NCBI GenBank assembly: GCA_900546385.1
Contig: URCT01000123.1
Location: 1-6,911 of the forward strand
Direction: 5' to 3'
Length of the DNA stretch: 6,911 nucleotides
Source of the DNA: an uncultured Eubacteriales bacterium
GTDB lineage: Bacteria; Bacillota; Clostridia; Oscillospirales; CAG-382
Position 1 is the first letter of the stretch. Each line of letters starts with the position of its first letter. Under the pieces are notes generated by a model. It worked only from the letters and a program-made list of their open reading frames with translations. It was not told the origin of the DNA and searched no databases. The position numbers and the translations under genes are program-made. Positions 1 to 5,376 of this stretch are shown here, one piece after another.

Positions 1-555
1 GGAGCTTTGAAAATGGAGCTTACCTTCGGACATGGCCGCGGCTATGTTTCGGGTGAGAAAAACAAGGCTGCTCTGCAAAATCCTCCCATCGGTCTTATTT
101 GCGTTGATTCCATCTATACCCCGGTTTACAAAGTGAATTACACGGTGGAAAACACCCGTGTAGGCAACGTGACCGACTACGATAAGCTCACGCTTGAGGT
201 ACTGACGGACGGAACCATCTCCGCAAAGGAAGCCATATCGCTTGCTGCCAAGATTCTCAATGAGCATCTCAGTCTGTTTATAGACTTGTCAGATGACGCG
301 AAAAAAGCGGAAATAATGGTGGACAGACAGGAAACCATTAAGGAAAAAGTGTTGGAGATGACCATTGAGGAGCTTGACATGTCAGTGCGCTCGTTCAACT
401 GCTTGAAGCGCGCCGGCATTGATACAGTCGAAGACCTCGTCAATAAGACGGAGGACGAGATGATCAAGGTTCGTAACCTCGGCAAGAAGTCTCTTGAAGA
501 AGTTATTCAGAAGCTGCATTCTCTCGGCCTTTCCTTAAAGAAGGATGAAGACTGA
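1..555 (+). CDS. rpoA: RNA polymerase subunit alpha, C-terminal part (5' end outside window)
   Basis: This is the C-terminal 184 residues of the alpha subunit, the scaffold for RNA polymerase assembly and the contact point for activators and UP elements. The reading frame is open to the first base. A TTG at 7 could be read as a start, but it lies inside the family's conserved sequence, so the gene begins upstream of the window; full alpha is usually about 315 residues. Visible are the end of the N-terminal domain (MELTFGHGRGY, then VNYTVENTRVG and DYDKLTLEV, then ISLAAKILNEHLSLF), a charged linker, and a complete C-terminal domain (EELDMSVRSFNCLKRAGI, then VRNLGKKSLEEV). The C-terminal domain keeps the Arg, Asn, Lys and Ser positions known to contact UP-element DNA in E. 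coli. It is followed by rplQ, the conserved order at the end of the ribosomal protein operon. The identification is secure. Confidence 0.97.
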   Translation, partial: GALKMELTFGHGRGYVSGEKNKAALQNPPIGLICVDSIYTPVYKVNYTVENTRVGNVTDYDKLTLEVLTDGTISAKEAISLAAKILNEHLSLFIDLSDDAKKAEIMVDRQETIKEKVLEMTIEELDMSVRSFNCLKRAGIDTVEDLVNKTEDEMIKVRNLGKKSLEEVIQKLHSLGLSLKKDED

Positions 556-706
556 ACCGAACGGCTGCCACAGTCACCTTGAAAACCAATTCCGGTTGAT
601 ACCGGAAGGTCATGTGCGCGTTTGTTAAAAGCCGCTCATGACGGGAAAACCACTTGCGGCAACAGAGCCGTAAGGATAGTATCAATTCACGAAGGAGGTT
701 AAATCC
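556..706 (+). other. Structured rpoA-rplQ intergenic spacer, possible RNA element
   Basis: This 151-nt spacer carries several inverted repeats. Stem A pairs 590-596 with 601-607 (TTCCGGT/ACCGGAA) around a TGAT loop. Stem B pairs 609-614 with 637-642 (GTCATG/CATGAC), then after one mismatch 616-618 with 633-635. Stem C pairs 653-660 with 667-674 (CTTGCGGC/GCCGTAAG, one G-U) around AACAGA. An alternative long-range stem pairs 561-566 with 666-671 (ACGGCT/AGCCGT). It could be extended by 557-558 with 674-675 and by 567-569 with 658-660; it would enclose stems A and B and exclude stem C. GAAAACCA occurs twice, at 581-588 and 645-652, flanking the stems. There is no T-run after any stem, so a terminator is unlikely. 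It could be a leader controlling L17 or an RNA processing site. I do not recognise it as a named family; a functional role is inference. Confidence 0.45.
691..699 (+). promoter_or_regulatory. Strong ribosome binding site of rplQ
   Basis: GAAGGAGGT lies seven bases before the ATG at 707. It is close to the full anti-Shine-Dalgarno complement and fixes the rplQ start. It lies just downstream of the stem-loops in the spacer, so changes in their folding could affect its access. Confidence 0.85.
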
Positions 707-1051
707 ATGCCAGGAACAAGAAAACTTGGACGTCCGACAGACATCAGAATGTCCATGTTAAAAGGTCTTGTTACTTATCTGCTCGAAAACGGCAGATTGG
801 AAACGACCGTATACAGAGCGAAAGAAGTTCGCGCTCTTACCGATAAAATGATCACTTTGGGCAAGAAGAATACGCTTGCTGCAAAGAGACAGGCACTTGC
901 TTTTATTACCAAGGAAGAGGTTGTCGTTAAGCTCTTTAACGAAATCGCTCCCTCTTATGCAGACCGCAACGGCGGCTACACGAGAGTTCTCAAGATCGGT
1001 CCGAGACGCGGCGACGGTGCCGAAATGGCCATCATTGAGCTTGTAAAGTAA
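707..1051 (+). CDS. rplQ: 50S ribosomal protein L17
   Basis: L17 is a structural protein of the large ribosomal subunit. The 114-residue length is normal for the bacterial family. Family landmarks run the whole length: RKLGRPTDIRMSMLKGLVTYLLENGRLETT at the N-terminus, YRAKEVRALTDKMITLGKK near residues 37-55, and the C-terminal blocks YADRNGGYTRVLKIGPRRGDGAEMAIIELV. The ATG at 707 follows a strong ribosome binding site and gives the expected N-terminus (MPGTRKLG in place of the more common MAKTRKLG). It follows rpoA, the usual partner, but at 151 nt the spacer is long for this pair. Two terminators close the transcript downstream. The identification is secure. Confidence 0.97.
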   Translation: MPGTRKLGRPTDIRMSMLKGLVTYLLENGRLETTVYRAKEVRALTDKMITLGKKNTLAAKRQALAFITKEEVVVKLFNEIAPSYADRNGGYTRVLKIGPRRGDGAEMAIIELVK

Positions 1052-1069
1052 AAAACTTTTCAGCAAAGC

Positions 1070-1103
1070 AAAAGCGGAAGCACAAAGATGTTTCCGCTTT
1101 TTT
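1070..1103 (+). terminator. Intrinsic terminator of rplQ
   Basis: A 10-bp stem pairs 1070-1079 (AAAAGCGGAA) with 1092-1101 (TTCCGCTTTT) around a 12-nt loop. The T-run at 1098-1103 supplies the U-tail. The flanks CAGCAA (1061-1066) and TTGCTG (1102-1107) can extend the stem after a short bulge. It begins 18 nt after the rplQ stop codon, as expected for the end of the ribosomal protein operon. Confidence 0.85.
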
Positions 1104-1113
1104 GCTGCGAAAG

Positions 1114-1160
1114 AAAAACATGGCCGGCGGTTTGGAATACAAACCGCCGGCCATGTTTTT
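1114..1160. terminator. Bidirectional intrinsic terminator, perfect 20-bp stem
   Basis: Positions 1114-1133 are the exact reverse complement of 1141-1160, with the 7-nt loop GGAATAC between them. The core is GC-rich (TGGCCGGCGG). The stem has five A on the left and five T on the right, so both strands give a GC-rich hairpin followed by a U-run. It lies between convergent genes, 27 nt past the stop of the minus-strand operon and just after the rplQ terminator. It probably ends the sugar-acid operon and backs up the rplQ terminator. Confidence 0.88.
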
Positions 1161-1187
1161 AGAAAAATGTTACAACGGGGCAATCTG

Positions 1188-2291
1188 TTATTTCACAAGG
1201 CCTGCCGCATGAGCACCGCCGAAATCGCCGTTTTCATCCGCAAGCCCGAACGAATACAGCTTGCCTGAAACATGAAAACGCAACCGGAACGGCGCGTTGT
1301 TAAGCGTCGATACGTCAAAATCGCCGAAGCTCATTTTGTACGCGGTGCTGTCGCCGCGGAATTCCGCCGATCTTGCCAAAAGTGTGCCGTCAGCCGACAG
1401 AAGTTCGACGGAAACAGTGCCCACCGCATTGATATAAAAATCGCGCTTGCCATGGCATTCGAATAGGCGTGTGGTGAGCGTGCCGTCACCGTTCATCGAA
1501 ACAAAACCGTCGCGGCGAAGCTTGGCAAGTCCGGTTGCACCGTTGCAGTACATGCCGTTCTGTGTCCACGGAACTTCGACTTTGTTCGTATCGCCGCCAA
1601 AAGCAGAGTAGTATATCCACAACTCATCGCCGTGAATGATACATATGCCGCCGACTGACTGCACATAGCCTCTGTCCCATGCACCCTCGTGTATCGATGC
1701 GTTTAAGAAAGTCTTTCGGCAGGGGCGGGAGAAATGGAAGCCGTCGCGGCTGTACATCGGCATAAGCTCCGTGATTTTCGGTACACCGACTGTCTCACAC
1801 ACGTTGTTTTCCGGACCGTACATAATCTGGAACATACCGAGCATAATGCTCTCATAACCGACGCAGTCCACATTGTAGAGCTGCGGCGGAAATCCGATAT
1901 AGGGATTTGCCTTGTCAAGATCGTCGCACGCCATCCAACGGCGCTCGCATTCCGAGCCTTGTGCGGCAAGCGCAAGATACTCGTCACTTTCACGGTAGGA
2001 ACGGCACCGCCCCGACCAAAAAGCACGCACGCTGTATACCCATTTTTTTCGAAAAGGGTTGTAGAACATGGTACTGCGGTCGCCGGTGTTCATATCGCCG
2101 GCAAGTGCAAAATCATGAAAGTGAATACCGTCGCCGCTTACGGCGATGACGGCCGGAAAGCAACCGCCGGGATTGTGAAGATACAGCTTGTATTTTTCAT
2201 CCTTGGGCGCGCTATAATCGATAAAAACCGTGGTGGAATCGGGGATACGTGGTTTTAGGCATATGGTATTCAAGCTCGGTATAGTTTTCAT
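1188..2291 (-). CDS. Beta-propeller glycosidase-like protein, C-terminal fragment of a frameshifted gene
   Basis: This frame carries the C-terminal 354 residues of the protein that starts at 2703. The family resembles clan GH32/GH43-type five-bladed beta-propeller glycosidases followed by a small beta-sandwich. Supporting signs are repeated propeller-type strands with W/Y and D-G-hydrophobic-H turns: SGDGIHFHDF, YSRDGFHFSRP, GDELWIYYSAFGGD and GMYCNGATGLAKLRRDGFVSMNG. A beta-rich tail contains VSVELLSADG and FRLRFHVSGKLYSFGL. The ATG at 2291 has no convincing ribosome binding site, and its first 13 residues are out-of-frame readings of the upstream fragment. Family similarity begins at PRIPDSTTVFIDYSAPKDEKYKLYL, just after the shift. 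No signal peptide is visible, which suggests a cytoplasmic enzyme acting on imported sugars. It is the last gene of the operon and ends at a bidirectional terminator. The substrate and catalytic residues cannot be assigned. Confidence 0.7.
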   Translation of the reverse strand: MKTIPSLNTICLKPRIPDSTTVFIDYSAPKDEKYKLYLHNPGGCFPAVIAVSGDGIHFHDFALAGDMNTGDRSTMFYNPFRKKWVYSVRAFWSGRCRSYRESDEYLALAAQGSECERRWMACDDLDKANPYIGFPPQLYNVDCVGYESIMLGMFQIMYGPENNVCETVGVPKITELMPMYSRDGFHFSRPCRKTFLNASIHEGAWDRGYVQSVGGICIIHGDELWIYYSAFGGDTNKVEVPWTQNGMYCNGATGLAKLRRDGFVSMNGDGTLTTRLFECHGKRDFYINAVGTVSVELLSADGTLLARSAEFRGDSTAYKMSFGDFDVSTLNNAPFRLRFHVSGKLYSFGLADENGDFGGAHAAGLVK

Positions 2292-2703
2292 AAGGCAGAA
2301 TCAAGTTGGTGCCTTTTACAATACCGAGGTCAGGGCGTTCCCAATGAATGCCGTCCTTCGAGGTGGCATAGCACATATTTTTGAGCCATGTGCCCTCGTA
2401 CCACATTTTATAGAGCTTTTCCTCTTCGTCGTACCACACGCCGCCGCTTTTGGGGCAGGCGGCCGGTGCGCCGTCGGTTTCCCAAGGCGTTTCGGGAAAT
2501 AAGATCGGGTTGCCCTCGAACTTTTTCGGCTGATGGTATTCCGGCGCAAGGTCGGTGGACTCGATGAGAAAATCGTCGACAAACAGCTGTCGGCCAACCG
2601 AAATATCGATGATTTCCGGCGGATGTTTCAAGTATGGAACATTTTGCGCGTCCGATGGGGATGCATCGGGTTCGTAGGCAATGTTGTTATAAAGCTTTTC
2701 CAT
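2212..2703 (-). CDS. Beta-propeller glycosidase-like protein, N-terminal fragment of a frameshifted gene
   Basis: This is the true start of the third operon gene. The ATG at 2703 follows a strong AGGAGGA site at 2711-2717, and the start lies 26 nt past the kinase stop codon. Residues 31-50 (IIDISVGRQLFVDDFLIEST) are a typical opening of this glycosidase-like family. GNPILFPETPWE (64-75) and a propeller blade with KMWYEGTWLKNMCYATSKDGIHWERPDLG (99-127) follow. Family-like sequence runs to about residue 150 (HMPK). The last 13 residues before the stop at 2212 are out of frame. The continuation lies in the +1 frame. Joining residue 150 here to residue 14 of the downstream fragment gives a continuous 504-residue protein, a plausible full length. 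In this state the gene should make only a short, probably inactive product, unless the shift is a sequence error or is bypassed by the ribosome. Confidence 0.7.
   Translation of the reverse strand: MEKLYNNIAYEPDASPSDAQNVPYLKHPPEIIDISVGRQLFVDDFLIESTDLAPEYHQPKKFEGNPILFPETPWETDGAPAACPKSGGVWYDEEEKLYKMWYEGTWLKNMCYATSKDGIHWERPDLGIVKGTNLILPYENYTELEYHMPKTTYPRFHHGFYRL
2250..2260 (-). other. Frameshift site in the glycosidase-like gene
   Basis: On the minus strand the sequence reads ATG CCT AAA ACC ACG in the upstream frame. The downstream protein needs CCT AAA CCA CGT ATC CCC, so there is one base too many around the A4 run at 2253-2256 (TTTT on the plus strand). Removing one A restores Met-Pro-Lys-Pro-Arg-Ile-Pro-Asp and one 504-codon frame over 1188-2703. 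A homopolymer indel, either a real mutation or a sequencing or assembly error, is the simplest reading. No known programmed +1 shift signal is evident. Confidence 0.75.
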
Positions 2704-2729
2704 TGTATTTTCCTCCTGAAATGAATGGT

Positions 2730-3626
2730 TTAAGGGTTGTTTTCAAAAATCTTCACGGCACCTCTTGCGGCAGCCGTCGTGCAGGTTTCCTCCGGCGGAC
2801 AGAATGCTTGAATGCGGAAGTATTTTTCAAGCAGATATTTTTCCGGCTCACGCAGCTCTTTTTTGCCGCCGAGGATATAGGTTTTTGCTCCGGCTGCGGC
2901 AAGCTCCTTTATTTCATCGTGTAAGACCGCGCCCAAAAGATAGCTGTAAACCTGTTTGGAAGAACAGCCGAACGCGGTATTCAGCACGCGGCCCTTGAAT
3001 AGCGCCCGGTTGATTCCGGCGTTTTCGCAAAGTTCATAGCCTTGACAGAGAAAATCCGGGTCGGTCTCTTCGTAAAATTCAAAGCTGTTCCCGAGAAGGG
3101 TGCTTTCGTGAAGTGCGTTCAGCAATTCGCCGCTTAAATAGGTGCAGAAATCCGCAATTCGGCCGCTTTGGTCGGTGCGGATGCCTTTGGTGTGCGTGCC
3201 GGGAAGCACATACAGCGCGTCGGCTTCGGCATTTTCGCATAAGCCGTAAAGCTCGGTTTCTTCGCCGCGCATGACGTCGGTGTTCTGAAGGCGTTCGGAC
3301 GCGTTTTTTACGCCCGGAATAAAGTGAATGGCAAGGGGTGAAATCTCGGGCAGAACGACTTTCCGAATGCCGTCGTGCAGCTCGGATATCCCGGCCGGTG
3401 TCGGCAAATGCGGAATTTCGCACAGCCCGAGCTTGCTGCCGATCATGCCGGAGGCAAGGACGATATCGCCCTCAGAGCCGTTCGCGGCAAGCGTTTCACG
3501 CACAAAGGCCGCAAGGTGCGCGTTGTGTCCGGCACCGACGTGTGCCGACGCGCAAAGCGAAAAGTGTTTGCCGTCCGAGCGTATCACGCGCGTATTGGTC
3601 GTGCCGCCGTCAATGAGCAGGTACAT
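2730..3626 (-). CDS. dgoK: 2-dehydro-3-deoxygalactonokinase (DgoK family)
   Basis: This kinase phosphorylates 2-keto-3-deoxygalactonate to the 6-phosphate using ATP, a cytoplasmic step of D-galactonate breakdown. The 298-residue protein has the family's blocks in order: an actin-like ATPase phosphate-1 loop (LLIDGGTTNTRV, 3-14), GMIGSKLG (60-67), DVMRGEETELYG (117-128), LPGTHTKGIR (141-150) and SGELLNALHESTLLG (165-179). A C-terminal YILGGKKEL block and TTAAARGAVKIF follow. The length matches the family. The frame is open further upstream, but the start at 3626 is preferred because it has GAAAGGAG just upstream and gives the canonical LLIDGGTTN N-terminus. It overlaps the end of the aldolase gene by 17 nt, implying translational coupling, and is followed after 26 nt by the glycosidase-like gene. 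The family is clear; the exact substrate stereochemistry is inferred from the family. Confidence 0.9.
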   Translation of the reverse strand: MYLLIDGGTTNTRVIRSDGKHFSLCASAHVGAGHNAHLAAFVRETLAANGSEGDIVLASGMIGSKLGLCEIPHLPTPAGISELHDGIRKVVLPEISPLAIHFIPGVKNASERLQNTDVMRGEETELYGLCENAEADALYVLPGTHTKGIRTDQSGRIADFCTYLSGELLNALHESTLLGNSFEFYEETDPDFLCQGYELCENAGINRALFKGRVLNTAFGCSSKQVYSYLLGAVLHDEIKELAAAGAKTYILGGKKELREPEKYLLEKYFRIQAFCPPEETCTTAAARGAVKIFENNP

Positions 3627-4281
3627 ACGGTTCTCCTTTCGCACACGCGGCATATTGCTTGGCAAGCGCACGGATGGCTTCGAAATCGCCTTCTTCGACG
3701 CGCGTTTGGCTTACAATGTTTGACCCGATGCCGACACTGCAAGCTCCGGCGGCAAGGTACTCGGTCATATTGTCAAGGTCGATGCCGCCGACCGCCATCA
3801 GGGAAAGCTGTGAAAGCGGCGCACGCAGAGCCTTGATGTAGCCGCTGCCGAGAACCGAAGCCGGAAACAGCTTGACAATATCCGCACCGGCCGCATGGGC
3901 ATTCTGCGCTTCGGTCGGCGTGAACGCACCGGGAAGCGAAACCATGTCAAGTTCGCGTGTTTTTGCGATGACAGCGGAATCGGTATTGGGCGAGAGAACA
4001 AAGCTTGCACCGGCGCTTTTGGCAAGCGCGGCTTGCGCTTCGGTCAAGACCGTTCCGGCGCCGACAAGCAGCTTGCCGTCAAACTGCTCTGCGGCAAGCG
4101 CAATGCTTTTTGCCGTATCGGCGTCGGAAATGCGGCCGTCGGCGGCAAAGGTGATTTCAACAAGCTGCACGCCGCCGTCGGCAAGTGCGCCTAACGTGTC
4201 GAGGAGCTTCTCGCGCGGCAGACCGCGCAGAATGACCACAAGCTTTTGCCGGGCAATGGCCGAAAGAATCGTTTCTCGCAT
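3610..4281 (-). CDS. dgoA: KDPG/KDPGal-family aldolase, probably 2-dehydro-3-deoxy-6-phosphogalactonate aldolase
   Basis: This class I aldolase cleaves a 2-keto-3-deoxy-6-phospho sugar acid to pyruvate and glyceraldehyde 3-phosphate. The 223 residues cover the whole TIM-barrel family. Visible are LVVILRG (14-20), the base-type Glu42 in VEITF, LVGAGTVLT (72-80), the Schiff-base Lys137 in DIVKLFPAS, and the phosphate loop VGGIDLDN/VGIGSNIV (164-190). Residue 164 before GGI is Val. From memory, E. coli KDPG aldolase (Eda) has Thr161 here and the galacto-specific DgoA has Val, so this favours KDPGal. The DgoK-family kinase next door favours it too. An Eda-like dual activity remains possible. The start at 4281 was chosen for its AAGGAG site (4291-4296) and the family-length N-terminus; the frame is open to 4356, but the promoter lies inside that extension. 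It is the first gene of the operon. Confidence 0.88.
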   Translation of the reverse strand: MRETILSAIARQKLVVILRGLPREKLLDTLGALADGGVQLVEITFAADGRISDADTAKSIALAAEQFDGKLLVGAGTVLTEAQAALAKSAGASFVLSPNTDSAVIAKTRELDMVSLPGAFTPTEAQNAHAAGADIVKLFPASVLGSGYIKALRAPLSQLSLMAVGGIDLDNMTEYLAAGACSVGIGSNIVSQTRVEEGDFEAIRALAKQYAACAKGEPYVPAH

Positions 4282-4314
4282 GGAATGACACTCCTTAAAG
4301 GTTTTCTTGCAGAC

Positions 4315-4343
4315 AGTATAACACGGACGTTTTGCAAAATCCA
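4315..4343 (-). promoter_or_regulatory. Probable promoter of the sugar-acid operon
   Basis: On the minus strand TATACT (4320-4315) is a good -10 box. The hexamer 17 nt upstream (TGGATT, 4343-4338) is a poor -35, as expected for a promoter that needs an activator. Initiation near 4308 would leave a leader of about 26 nt containing the ribosome binding site AAGGAG. Confidence 0.6.
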
Positions 4344-4364
4344 TTGCTGTTTTCACGAAATATA

Positions 4365-4393
4365 TTGCAATTTGTGCAAAATTGCGGTATACT
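4365..4393 (+). promoter_or_regulatory. Probable promoter of the AraC-family regulator gene
   Basis: TTGCAA (4365-4370) and TATACT (4388-4393) are separated by the ideal 17 nt. The expected start near 4400 leaves a 30-nt leader with the ribosome binding site GAAGGAGAG at 4415-4423. The -35 box lies inside the ATTGCAAT palindrome, and the downstream TGCAAAAT repeat lies in the spacer. A bound regulator could therefore block the gene's own transcription. Confidence 0.65.
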
Positions 4394-4429
4394 GTCTTCA
4401 GTTCCCATCGAATCGAAGGAGAGAGCTTT

Positions 4430-5230
4430 ATGGAAAATACATTTTCCTATGACGCGGCAAGCGGTGCGGTGCATTTTTGGTATGCCAAAGGCAAGTCGGT
4501 CATGAGCGGCAAGGAGTTTCACACCTATCATGAAATACTGTTTCTCCTAAACGCCGCAGGAACGCTGTATACCGAAAGCGAAAAATACGCGCTTGCGCCG
4601 GAAATGCTCATTCTGATTCCCAAAGAAACCTTTCATAAGTTCGTTTTTGACGATGAAAGCGGCTATACGCGCTGCCGTATCGCACTGCCCGAGACCGAGC
4701 GGTTTGCTTCGCTTTGCGACGGCTGTCTAAGGGAGATGCACGTGTTTGCGTCGCCTTCCGAACCCGTCAAAGAGCTGTTTTCGCAAATGCAAAGCGCGTT
4801 TTCGGAGGAGTTTTCCGCACGGTATTCGGCTTTTGAACGCGGTTTGTTTTTGGAAACGGTTTTGATACGCCTGCTGTTGACGCTGAAAGGCGAAAAAAAC
4901 ACGCTGGTGCCGCCGCCGTCCGAACACCGGCGGCTGCTTGGCCGGGCGCTTGCGTATATCGAACAAAACTATACCGAAAGCATCGATGTGGCGGCTGTGG
5001 CCGGAGCCTTGTATGTTTCGCGTTCCACGCTGTCGCACGTGTTTGCAAAGGAACTGGGCGTTTCGGTTCATCACTACATCACGGATAAACGGCTGTTAAA
5101 GGCGCATTTGCTGTTACTTAGCGGCGCGTCCGCCGGTGAAGCGTGTGCGGCGAGCGGCTTCGGCGAATACTCCTCGTTCTTCCGGCTGTACAAAAAACGG
5201 TACGGAAAAACGCCGTCCGCCTGCAAGTGA
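4430..5230 (+). CDS. AraC-family transcriptional regulator
   Basis: A 266-residue regulator with the two-part AraC layout. An N-terminal cupin-like sensor domain includes HTYHEILFLL (31-40) and LILIPKETFHKF (60-71). The C-terminal double helix-turn-helix domain covers about residues 168-262. Visible there are RALAYIEQNYTESIDVAAVAGALYVSRSTLSHVFAKELG, then the second helix-turn-helix and the family signature SGASAGEACAASGFGEYSSFFRLYKKRYGKTPS. The ATG at 4430 follows GAAGGAGAG; an earlier in-frame TTG at 4382 lies within the promoter and is rejected. It is divergent from the aldolase-kinase operon and shares a repeat-rich control region with it, so it is likely the operon's sugar-acid-responsive regulator and perhaps its own repressor. 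The ligand is unknown; 2-keto-3-deoxygalactonate, galactonate or an oligosaccharide are guesses from the neighbours. No clear terminator follows it. Confidence 0.92.
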   Translation: MENTFSYDAASGAVHFWYAKGKSVMSGKEFHTYHEILFLLNAAGTLYTESEKYALAPEMLILIPKETFHKFVFDDESGYTRCRIALPETERFASLCDGCLREMHVFASPSEPVKELFSQMQSAFSEEFSARYSAFERGLFLETVLIRLLLTLKGEKNTLVPPPSEHRRLLGRALAYIEQNYTESIDVAAVAGALYVSRSTLSHVFAKELGVSVHHYITDKRLLKAHLLLLSGASAGEACAASGFGEYSSFFRLYKKRYGKTPSACK

Positions 5231-5282
5231 CAGGATTCGCGCGCAAAACGTTCCAAAAGCGCAGACTGTTCAAAAAATGCAC

Positions 5283-5312
5283 TTGATTTTTTGCATACTT
5301 TGGGTGTATAAT
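5283..5312 (+). promoter_or_regulatory. Sigma-A-type promoter of the deaminase-phosphatase-rimI-tsaD cluster
   Basis: TTGATT (5283-5288) and a perfect TATAAT (5307-5312) are 18 nt apart. Initiation near 5319 would give a leader of about 58 nt to the ATG at 5377. The -35 overlaps an 8-bp AT-rich inverted repeat (CAAAAAAT 5271-5278 / ATTTTTTG 5286-5293), which could be an operator. A second TATAAT at 5326-5331 lacks a matching -35. Confidence 0.7.
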
Positions 5313-5376
5313 ACAAAAATAAAACTATAATGCTCCTTTTTTGTGTCTGTGGCAAAAGGAAGATACGGAGGTCACT

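Larger units (their letters stand above)
4311..4397. promoter_or_regulatory. Divergent control region with inverted and direct repeats, candidate operators
   Basis: AGACAGTATA (4311-4320) and TATACTGTCT (4388-4397) are perfect 10-bp inverted repeats, each containing the -10 box of one divergent promoter. Between them, TGCAAAAT occurs at 4333-4340 and again at 4375-4382, 42 bp apart (about four helical turns) on the same strand. Further palindromes are TTTTGCAAAA (4330-4339), ATTGCAAT (4364-4371) and GCAA-AA-TTGC (4376-4385). The direct repeats, in phase on one face of the helix, suit an AraC-family regulator. Assigning them to the adjacent regulator is inference. Confidence 0.5.

Noticed and set aside
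1734..2258. A 174-codon open frame on the plus strand opposite the glycosidase-like gene
   Set aside because: It is antisense to a frame with clear family sequence, has no ribosome binding site, and its translation looks like no known protein family.
3627..3671. Longer start for the galactonokinase
   Set aside because: The extra 15 residues precede the canonical LLIDGGTTN terminus and lie within the aldolase gene; the inner ATG has GAAAGGAG upstream.
4382..4429. Upstream in-frame TTG start for the AraC-family regulator
   Set aside because: The extension overlaps the probable -10 box, and the ATG at 4430 has a strong, well-spaced ribosome binding site.
5241..5293. Possible terminator after the AraC-family gene
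   Set aside because: The GCGC pair is too short and distant, and the A6/T6 inverted repeat has no GC core; it fits the promoter region better.
5333..5370. Leader hairpin that might hide the deaminase ribosome binding site (CTCC 5333-5336 with GGAG 5367-5370; TCCTTTT with AAAAGGA)
   Set aside because: The pairings are short, low in GC and bulged; random occurrence is likely.
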